Assembly (NCBI GenBank): GCA_019352125.1
Contig: JABBNV010000005.1
Span: 2,101 to 7,725 of the forward strand
Source: Acidobacteriota bacterium
GTDB lineage: Bacteria > Actinomycetota > Actinomycetes > Actinomycetales > Micrococcaceae
Length of the DNA: 5,625 bases
Reading direction: 5' to 3'
The notes under the pieces are model-generated. The model worked only from the letters and a program-made list of their open reading frames with translations, had not been told where the DNA came from and searched no databases. Within the stretch, counting starts at the first letter, position 1. Every line of letters begins with the position of its first letter. Both the position numbers and the translations under genes were made by a program. Shown in pieces: positions 1 to 5,018 of the stretch.

Positions 1-745
1 TTTCAAGCTGCAGGGCCGGCACCTCCGGAAGCACGTGCTCCGCCAGCCCCGTATTGACCAATAGATCCACACCAGCACGCGGATAGGCGCCGCAGATCAG
101 CTTCACCAATTCATCGCGCACGCGCTCGGCGGAAATAATGCTGATCCGGCCGCTCATTGCCGTCATGGCTGCCTGCACTTCGGGTGCAATACTCACCCCC
201 AGCTGCGAGACGAAACGTGCTGCCCGCATCATCCGGAGCGGGTCATCTGAAAATGAATCCTCGGCTTTGCCTGGCGTGCGCAATACCTGCGCCTGCAGAT
301 CTCGAAGGCCGCCGAAAGGGTCCACCAGTTCAAGAGAGGGCAAGCGTAAGGCCATGGCATTGATGCTGAAATCGCGCCGTTGCAGATCGTCAATCAGCGA
401 GGTACCAAAACGAACTTCAGGTTTGCGCGAATGTGCAGCGTAGGCTTCGGCGCGGTACGTGGTGACCTCAATCTGGTACCCGCTCTTGCGCAGCCCAATG
501 GTGCCGAACTCCTTGCCAATTTCCCAGTGCGCATCGGCCCACCCCTTGATCACTGCCAGGGTCTGATCCGGCGAGGCGTTGGTGGTGAAGTCCAAATCCG
601 GGGAGGTACGGCCCAAAAATATGTCCCGTACGGGCCCACCCACCAGGGACAAATCGAAGCCGACGTCCGCGAACCGCTCGCCAAGCGCCAGCACGGCGGG
701 CGGTAATAGTTCGGCCACGGTCGAAGGATCCAATGCATGCAACAT
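1..745 (-). CDS. cca: CCA tRNA nucleotidyltransferase (pcnA-type, actinobacterial), 5' part, cut by left window edge
   Basis: This enzyme adds or repairs the CCA 3' end of tRNAs in the cytoplasm, using CTP and ATP without a template. The frame reads minus-strand from ATG 743-745 and stays open for 248 codons to the left edge, so the C-terminal part is missing. Class II nucleotidyltransferase motifs appear in order: the GGPVRD loop (residues 36-41), the metal-binding pair D50 and D52 in SPDLDFTT, RRDFSINAMAL (123-133), the nucleotide-selecting DDPLR motif (167-171) followed by MMRAARF, and ERxxxE (207-212). From family knowledge, the missing part should hold the rest of the tRNA-binding region and usually an HD domain. 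The start is supported by AGAGGA just upstream and by the correct distance to the first motif. The gene is divergent from the NUDIX gene, sharing a 98-bp spacer. Poly(A) polymerase is the main alternative, but the motif set and actinobacterial context favour the CCA enzyme. Confidence 0.95.
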   Translation of the reverse strand, partial: MLHALDPSTVAELLPPAVLALGERFADVGFDLSLVGGPVRDIFLGRTSPDLDFTTNASPDQTLAVIKGWADAHWEIGKEFGTIGLRKSGYQIEVTTYRAEAYAAHSRKPEVRFGTSLIDDLQRRDFSINAMALRLPSLELVDPFGGLRDLQAQVLRTPGKAEDSFSDDPLRMMRAARFVSQLGVSIAPEVQAAMTAMSGRISIISAERVRDELVKLICGAYPRAGVDLLVNTGLAEHVLPEVPALQLE

Positions 746-747
746 AG

Positions 748-753
748 TCCTCT
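748..753 (-). promoter_or_regulatory. Ribosome binding site of the CCA-adding enzyme gene
   Basis: Reading the minus strand, AGAGGA lies two bases before ATG 743-745. The AGAGG core is close to the start but is the only Shine-Dalgarno-like run nearby, and it supports this ATG as the start. Confidence 0.5.
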
Positions 754-759
754 AAGAAT

Positions 760-776
760 GCCAGACTTTTTCTGGC
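760..776. repeat. Perfect 6-bp inverted repeat in the divergent spacer
   Basis: GCCAGA (760-765) and TCTGGC (771-776) form a perfect inverted repeat around CTTTT. It lies 15 bases upstream of the minus-strand CCA-gene start. It could be a 5' leader hairpin of that mRNA or an operator serving either divergent gene. The repeat is seen directly; any function is inference. Confidence 0.45.
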
Positions 777-830
777 GAACTCTGCCGCGGCCACGCCTCA
801 GTGCCGGCAATGCTGTCACAGCCCATGTCC

Positions 831-835
831 AAAGG
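831..835 (+). promoter_or_regulatory. Probable ribosome binding site of the NUDIX gene (favours the GTG start)
   Basis: AAAGG ends eight bases before GTG 844-846, a normal spacing. For the alternative ATG at 853-855 the spacing would be 17 bases, although a weak AGAG at 841-844 could serve that start. The GTG start is favoured moderately. Confidence 0.4.
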
Positions 836-843
836 TAGTTAGA

Positions 844-1404
844 GTGGATATTATGTCCCACCCTGTTCCGAGCGCACCGAAACGGCCACCTCTGCCGTCA
901 GCTATTGGTGCCCACATTGCGCCCGGCGGCCAGTCGCCGGCGTCGCTATTGCCCACGGTGGAAGAGGTTTCAGCGGGCGGTGTGGTGGTTTCCAAACACG
1001 ACGGCGCCTTGCAGGTAGCCATTATTGCTCGCGTTAACCGTGGCGGACGTTTGGAATGGTGCCTGCCCAAGGGCCACCCGGAAAACGTTGAGACGCACGA
1101 AGAGGCCGCGGTCCGTGAAATTGCCGAGGAAACCGGCATCGATGGGGAAATTTTGGCACCCCTGGGAAGCATCGACTACTGGTTTACGGTCAGCGGCCAT
1201 CGCGTTCACAAGACCGTGCACCACTACCTGCTGCGGGCTACCGGCGGTGAGCTGACAATTGAAAATGATCCTGATCACGAGGCTGTGGATGTGGCGTGGG
1301 TGACGTTGGCTGAACTGCCCAAGCGCCTCACGTTTCCGAATGAGCGGCGCATAGCGGATCTTGCACGGGAAGTTCTCCCGGCGGAATTGGGCCAACTGCC
1401 CTAG
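844..1404 (+). CDS. NUDIX hydrolase (MutT4-like by position)
   Basis: Enzymes of this family cleave nucleoside diphosphates linked to another moiety, using divalent metal. The 186-residue protein has a perfect Nudix box at residues 77-99: G77, E83, R91, E92, E95, E96, G98. It sits in the usual fold, with SAGGVVV beginning strand 1 at residue 43 and a WCLPKG lead-in at 72-77. The first 40 residues are a proline- and alanine-rich extension outside the fold and probably flexible. The start is GTG 844 or ATG 853, three codons apart, so only three residues depend on the choice. Its place between pcnA and murJ matches M. tuberculosis mutT4 (Rv3908, recalled from memory), suggesting orthology. The substrate cannot be read from sequence: dNTP sanitation, nucleotide sugars or dinucleotide polyphosphates are all possible. 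A hairpin follows the stop. Confidence 0.93.
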   Translation: MDIMSHPVPSAPKRPPLPSAIGAHIAPGGQSPASLLPTVEEVSAGGVVVSKHDGALQVAIIARVNRGGRLEWCLPKGHPENVETHEEAAVREIAEETGIDGEILAPLGSIDYWFTVSGHRVHKTVHHYLLRATGGELTIENDPDHEAVDVAWVTLAELPKRLTFPNERRIADLAREVLPAELGQLP

Positions 1405-1411
1405 GCTGCCA

Positions 1412-1428
1412 CACCTGCCGTGCAGGTG
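1412..1428 (+). terminator. Hairpin after the NUDIX gene, possible weak terminator
   Basis: CACCTGC (1412-1418) pairs perfectly with GCAGGTG (1422-1428) around a CGT loop, starting eight bases after the NUDIX stop. No T-run follows, so it is not a classical intrinsic terminator. It may be a U-less actinobacterial terminator, a 3'-end stabiliser or a partial attenuator between the NUDIX gene and murJ. Confidence 0.35.
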
Positions 1429-1484
1429 AGCGACTGTACGTTGGATGCCAAATCCGCGGTTTGCTCAGTATCGAGTGAGATGAT

Positions 1485-1490
1485 GAGGGG
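1485..1490 (+). promoter_or_regulatory. Ribosome binding site of murJ, unusually close to the start
   Basis: GAGGGG ends only two bases before ATG 1493-1495. If AGG at 1486-1488 is the core, the gap is four bases, short of the usual 5-9. An in-frame TGA at 1484-1486 means no start further upstream is possible in this frame. The next Met is residue 35 (1595), inside the first conserved helix, so 1493 is preferred. Confidence 0.5.
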
Positions 1491-1492
1491 AA

Positions 1493-3232
1493 ATGACACA
1501 TCCATCACACGCACTCGTCACCGTTGGGGACGGTGGCCGCCGGTTCCGCACCGAAACGTCGGAACAGTTTTCAAGCACACGATCCAGTGCAGCCATGGCT
1601 GCCGGAACGCTGATATCCAGACTTCTGGGCATGGTCAAGGGCTTATTGTTCGGTGTGGCAGTCATTGGCTCCAGCACCGCAGTCGGTGACATTTTTGACA
1701 CTGCAAACAACCTACCCAACGTGATTTACATCATGGTTGCCGGAGGCGTATTCAACGCGGTATTGATTCCGCAAATCATCAAGGCCAGCAAACAGCCGGA
1801 TCGCGGAGCAGACTTTCTCTCCCGCCTGCTGACCCTTGCCGTGCTGGTGCTGGTGGCACTGACACTAATCATCACCTTGCTATCGCGTCCCATCATGGCG
1901 CTGGCCTTTACCGGTGCCAAGCTGGACATCGCCACAGCATTTGCACTGTTCTTGATGCCGCAAATCTTCTTCTATGGCCTCTATGCGCTACTGGGCCAGA
2001 TACTCAACGCCCACGGTTCCTTTGCCGCCTACGCCTGGGCACCGATTGTGAACAACGTAGTGGCCATTGCCGGATTATTGCTCTTCATCCACACGTTTGG
2101 CACGGCCCATAGCACGCCACACACCATTGATAACTGGACGGTAGGCCAAACCTGGCTATTGGCCGGCAGTGCCACCCTAGGAATCGTGATCCAGTCAGTG
2201 ACACTGATCCTCCCGCTGAAGCTGCTCGGCTTAGGGCTTCGTCCTCGCTTAGGCTGGCGGGGTATGGGGTTCCGGGCCACCGGAAAGATCGCTGCTTGGA
2301 CAGTAGGCACCATGGTGGTGGGAAACCTCTCCTTCCTCGTCCTTACCTGGGTGGCCGCGAGTGCCACCGGCGCCAAGTCGGATGGCACGCTCAGTAGCGG
2401 ATCCGATATTGCTGGCCCGTATGTGCTTAATCGAGCCACGGAGCTGTACATCCTGCCGCATTCCGTGATCGCCTTGTCCATTGCTACCGTGTTGTTCACT
2501 AGGCTCTCAGCCGCTGCTGCCGCCAATGACAGGGCCTCCGTGCGCGAACAGCTCTCCAATGGATTGCGCACCATGGGCGTAGCCACCATCTTCGGGGCTG
2601 CCGCACTGCTGGTGCTGGCCGGACCCTTGGGCATGATCTACAGCGGTAATGACGCCGCTCAGGGCCGCCACGTAGCCATTACGCTCGGTATTTTGGCAGT
2701 AGGTTCGCCCTTCCTCAGCGCCAACTTTATGATGAACAGGGTGTTTTACGCGTCCGAAAATGCCCGCACCCCCTTCATCATTCAGGCGATCCTGATCGTC
2801 TTCGGCGTTACCACCGCACTGCTGTGCACCCTGCTGCCGCTGAACATCATTATTTATGCCTTGGCCTTGACCTATACGCTGGGGAACATTGTGGCGGTGG
2901 GCGTGACGCACCTGTTTCTCCGGGCCAAATTGGGCGATTACGGCGTCTGGCGGATCTTCATGGCACATGTTCGATTCCTTTTGGCAGCCCTAGTGGCGGC
3001 TCTGGTGGGGGACGTGCTGCTGTGGTTGCTGGGTGGCTTCTCGCAGATTGGTTTCGCCTGGCAGTCAATTACCAGCGCTTTTGTCACCATTGTGCTGATT
3101 GGCCCCGTCATGGCAGTGGCCTACTTTGTGGCGCTTCGCATCATGAATGTGTCCGAGATCTCGGGGTTATTGGATCCCTTGCTGAACAAAGTTAGCACCC
3201 GGATTCCCGGTAATCGGGGCCGTGTCGGATAG
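1493..3232 (+). CDS. murJ: Lipid II flippase MurJ (MviN family), without the mycobacterial C-terminal pseudokinase
   Basis: MurJ moves lipid II, the undecaprenyl-linked peptidoglycan precursor, across the cytoplasmic membrane. The 579-residue protein shows about 14 hydrophobic helices, from roughly 36-57 to 524-550. The first conserved block starts at MAAGTLISRLLG (35-46), and the signature LPNVIYIMVAGGVFNAVLIP lies at 74-93. Aligned by eye with E. coli MurJ, the cavity residues appear as R43 (R18), K49 (R24), D66 (D39), N76 (N49), and R314 with E317 in NRATELY (R270 and E273). E. coli R52 appears replaced by Y79. About 34 polar residues precede helix 1, and a 29-residue basic tail ends the protein. 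In M. tuberculosis the MviN chain continues into a pseudokinase and an extracellular domain; here it stops and the next gene supplies related parts. Several TTA leucine codons occur. Transcription may come from the NUDIX promoter or from one in the 88-bp spacer. Confidence 0.96.
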   Translation: MTHPSHALVTVGDGGRRFRTETSEQFSSTRSSAAMAAGTLISRLLGMVKGLLFGVAVIGSSTAVGDIFDTANNLPNVIYIMVAGGVFNAVLIPQIIKASKQPDRGADFLSRLLTLAVLVLVALTLIITLLSRPIMALAFTGAKLDIATAFALFLMPQIFFYGLYALLGQILNAHGSFAAYAWAPIVNNVVAIAGLLLFIHTFGTAHSTPHTIDNWTVGQTWLLAGSATLGIVIQSVTLILPLKLLGLGLRPRLGWRGMGFRATGKIAAWTVGTMVVGNLSFLVLTWVAASATGAKSDGTLSSGSDIAGPYVLNRATELYILPHSVIALSIATVLFTRLSAAAAANDRASVREQLSNGLRTMGVATIFGAAALLVLAGPLGMIYSGNDAAQGRHVAITLGILAVGSPFLSANFMMNRVFYASENARTPFIIQAILIVFGVTTALLCTLLPLNIIIYALALTYTLGNIVAVGVTHLFLRAKLGDYGVWRIFMAHVRFLLAALVAALVGDVLLWLLGGFSQIGFAWQSITSAFVTIVLIGPVMAVAYFVALRIMNVSEISGLLDPLLNKVSTRIPGNRGRVG

Positions 3233-3256
3233 GATCGGAAGCTAATACGGCTGCGT

Positions 3257-3274
3257 ACGGCACATCAGTGCCGT
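3257..3274 (+). repeat. 7-bp hairpin between murJ and the pseudokinase-like gene
   Basis: ACGGCAC (3257-3263) and GTGCCGT (3268-3274) form a perfect stem around ATCA, in the middle of the 70-bp spacer. No T-run follows. The downstream stem arm overlaps a second, weaker inverted repeat (CCGT/ACGG, 3271-3282), so the two folds exclude each other. It may tune the ratio of the two proteins by attenuation or mRNA processing; this is inference. Confidence 0.4.
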
Positions 3275-3289
3275 TCCAACGGTGGAGTG

Positions 3290-3295
3290 AAGGAG
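3290..3295 (+). promoter_or_regulatory. Strong ribosome binding site that fixes a GTG start
   Basis: AAGGAG lies seven bases before GTG 3303-3305. It is the best Shine-Dalgarno match in the window. An in-frame TGA at 3288-3290 rules out a longer protein, so the GTG start is well supported and independent translation from murJ is expected. Confidence 0.75.
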
Positions 3296-3302
3296 AAATA
3301 CG

Positions 3303-4874
3303 GTGGCAGCATCGGTTGACGTCGGTTCAGTACTCGGTGGACGTTACAAGGTAACCAACCACGTACTGACGACGGCGGAGGGCGATTCCGTTCTGGATGG
3401 AATCGACCAGGTTCTCAACCGCCCCGTCAGCCTCCTAGTGGCGGCACCTGCCAATACGGATCACCTGGCCCAGGGTGCTCGCGAGGTAGCAACGGGTGAT
3501 CGCCATGCTGCCCTGCAGATTCTGGATTTGGGTCATAGCGACGGCGCCACCTACCTCATCACTAATCAGAGCCCCGCGGCTGACCTCTTGGACTTGTTGG
3601 TTCCCACCGAACCTTACGTGGAGCCCTACGGCACGGATAGTTTGGGGCAGGAAATCTTCGGGGCTCCTCGCGACGATTCCGGGCGTTCCAGCGGGCAATA
3701 TCTCTTCGAAGATGGTACTCCTGCTCCCTATACGGCTACTCCGGAGCCAGTGTGGCCAGCGTCAACCCACGACGAGGCTGCCAGCTCTGAGGAATTCCTG
3801 GCGGACAATCAGCACGGTTCAGTGCCCACCAGCCCCCAGCCCGCAGCGCCCACGGGATCACCTGTGCTTCCACCACCTAGTAGCCCACCGGCCTCCGCAG
3901 CCCCCGGCACCGCGCAGCAGGCGCAATCCCCCGCCAAGGTTTCACTATGGTCGGATGAGGACTACGTGGACGAGGGCATGGAGGTAAACCAGGAAAATTC
4001 GCCCAGCGCCACTCCCACCACGTCCACGGCTGCTATTGGCGCTACCGCAATTGGTGCCACCACTGTAGCCGGAACGGCAGCCGTTGCGGGGCGTGAAGCT
4101 AGCCATGCGGACACCTCCAGCATGCCGTCCTCAGATGCCCCCCGCGACGCTCGAAGTTTCCCTGCAGCCGCCCGTGGTTCCGACTATGAACAGGACCCTT
4201 ACGACGACGATGACAATGAGCCTCGGAAGGGCAGCCGCCTGCTAGTGGGTGCAGTGATTGCAGTCATTATTGTGGCCGCGCTGATTTTCGCCATCTCCCA
4301 AATTGGTCAGCTGATGGGGGGCACTCAGGCAGCCCCGGGCAGTTCACACTCCAAAACAGCTGGCAGCAGTGCTCCAGCGGCCGGCCAATCCAGCTCAGCC
4401 TCAACCACCCAAGCCCCACCAGTTGTGGCCCCGGAGATCGCCAGCGTGAACCGCATTGTGGAGGGTGACCAATCCCTCTACGCGGACTATGATGCAGATC
4501 TTCCCAAGACTTTTGACGGCAATCCCGCTACCTACTGGCAGACCTATGAATTCTCCAACGATACCTTCGCGGGTAAGACGAAGTACATAGCCCTGCAGGT
4601 CAACCTCAAGGCCGTCTCTACGGTCAAGACGGTTACCATAACGCAATTGGGCGGCACGGGCGGCACGCTCTCCATCCTCGCTGGCAAACAGCAGGGTATT
4701 GACACCGCTACCGAGGTGGGGACTGGCTCCTTTACGGGGCAACAGCTCACCATCAACCTCCCGGCCGACACACAGGCCCAGTATGTCTATGTGAAATTTA
4801 CTCAACTGCCACGGCTCACGTCCTTCCGGACATACCCGTTCGCCGTCAAGGTAGCCGAAATCTCCATTAAGTAG
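3303..4874 (+). CDS. Single-pass membrane protein: pseudokinase N-lobe, disordered linker, TM helix, extracellular discoidin-like domain
   Basis: This is a probable regulator or partner of MurJ; its biochemical role is not shown. Residues 8-100 follow the N-lobe of bacterial Ser/Thr kinases: LGGRYKV (11-17), a degenerate glycine loop (VLTTAEGDSV), LNRPVSLLV (38-46) where family members have RPVAVKV, then a helix and hinge-like GATYLITNQSPAADLLDLL. The ATP-binding lysine is replaced by L45. No C-lobe, HRD or DFG motif follows, so it cannot be an active kinase. Residues about 101-310 form a Pro/Ser/Ala/Thr-rich linker ending in an acidic patch (301-306) and RKGSR. One transmembrane helix lies at about 313-333, predicting N-in, C-out. 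A Ser/Ala/Gln-rich spacer leads to a beta-rich domain at about 378-523 containing TFDGNPATYWQT, as in F5/8 type C (discoidin) folds. The arrangement mirrors the C-terminal half of mycobacterial MviN, but as a separate gene 70 bp after murJ. Confidence 0.88.
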   Translation: MAASVDVGSVLGGRYKVTNHVLTTAEGDSVLDGIDQVLNRPVSLLVAAPANTDHLAQGAREVATGDRHAALQILDLGHSDGATYLITNQSPAADLLDLLVPTEPYVEPYGTDSLGQEIFGAPRDDSGRSSGQYLFEDGTPAPYTATPEPVWPASTHDEAASSEEFLADNQHGSVPTSPQPAAPTGSPVLPPPSSPPASAAPGTAQQAQSPAKVSLWSDEDYVDEGMEVNQENSPSATPTTSTAAIGATAIGATTVAGTAAVAGREASHADTSSMPSSDAPRDARSFPAAARGSDYEQDPYDDDDNEPRKGSRLLVGAVIAVIIVAALIFAISQIGQLMGGTQAAPGSSHSKTAGSSAPAAGQSSSASTTQAPPVVAPEIASVNRIVEGDQSLYADYDADLPKTFDGNPATYWQTYEFSNDTFAGKTKYIALQVNLKAVSTVKTVTITQLGGTGGTLSILAGKQQGIDTATEVGTGSFTGQQLTINLPADTQAQYVYVKFTQLPRLTSFRTYPFAVKVAEISIK

Positions 4875-4887
4875 TCAACCCGGGGCG

Positions 4888-4902
4888 GTACCCTAGAGGT
4901 AC
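4888..4902 (+). terminator. Small inverted repeat after the pseudokinase-like gene, possible terminator
   Basis: GTACC (4888-4892) and GGTAC (4898-4902) pair around CTAGA, 13 bases after the stop; a G-T pair at 4887/4903 extends the stem. The stem is short and no T-run follows, so this is a weak candidate for ending the upstream transcript before the trxB promoter. Confidence 0.2.
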
Positions 4903-4912
4903 TTAGGCAGCT

Positions 4913-4938
4913 GGAATATTGGTTGCCAGCCCATGGTT
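4913..4938 (+). promoter_or_regulatory. Sigma-R/SigH-type promoter of trxB (GGAAT-N18-GTT)
   Basis: GGAAT at 4913-4917 and GTT at 4936-4938 are separated by exactly 18 bases. This matches the consensus of the disulfide-stress sigma factor SigR (Streptomyces) and SigH (mycobacteria), whose known targets include trxB. Transcription should start some 5-8 bases after GTT, near 4943-4946, giving a leader of about 75 bases. The motif and spacing are seen directly; use by this sigma class is inferred from family knowledge and target identity. Confidence 0.72.
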
Positions 4939-4957
4939 GATACTGGTACATGCCTCC

Positions 4958-4992
4958 GTAGTCCCGTAATGGGGCCTTGGGGCCTGGACTAC
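4958..4992 (+). repeat. Hairpin in the trxB leader
   Basis: GTAGTCC (4958-4964) and GGACTAC (4986-4992) form a perfect 7-bp outer stem. Inside it, GGCC (4973-4976) and GGCC (4981-4984) can form an inner stem around TTGG. The structure lies between the predicted transcription start and the ribosome binding site. It could stabilise the mRNA, modulate translation, or act as a terminator for read-through from upstream. No T-run follows directly. Confidence 0.45.
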
Positions 4993-5001
4993 CAAGAGAT
5001 T

Positions 5002-5007
5002 AGAGGA
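5002..5007 (+). promoter_or_regulatory. Ribosome binding site of trxB
   Basis: AGAGGA ends eleven bases before GTG 5019-5021, slightly long but acceptable. An in-frame TAG at 5001-5003 excludes a start further upstream, and GTG is the only start codon between that stop and the FAD-binding motif at a sensible distance. Confidence 0.55.
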
Positions 5008-5018
5008 TTTTCCCACCC

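Noticed and set aside
30..39. 10-bp palindrome AGCACGTGCT
   Set aside because: It lies inside the coding frame of the CCA-adding enzyme, is isolated, and is likely chance in GC-rich coding sequence.
138..443. Plus-strand open frames opposite the CCA-adding enzyme gene
   Set aside because: The minus strand gives a continuous protein with all class II motifs; the plus-strand translations show no domain and overlap one another.
970..1395. Minus-strand open frame opposite the NUDIX gene
   Set aside because: The plus strand carries an exact Nudix box; the antisense product has no recognisable feature.
1438..1471. Possible housekeeping promoter for murJ (TACGTT, or TTGGAT with CAGTAT)
   Set aside because: Spacing is off (19 bases for TTGGAT/CAGTAT) and no -35 matches TACGTT, so it cannot be supported.
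2029..2634. Long minus-strand open frame (201 aa) opposite murJ
   Set aside because: It is antisense to the clearly coding MurJ frame with conserved residues, and its translation is low-complexity and unlike any family. It is a codon-bias shadow.
3303..4874. Active Ser/Thr protein kinase
   Set aside because: The N-lobe lysine is missing and there is no HRD catalytic loop, DFG motif or C-lobe, so catalysis is not possible from this chain.
4937..4970. TTGATA as a sigma-70-type -35 for trxB
   Set aside because: No -10 box with a TAnnnT pattern lies at 16-18 bases; CGTAAT is 22 bases away. The GGAAT-N18-GTT pair explains the site better.
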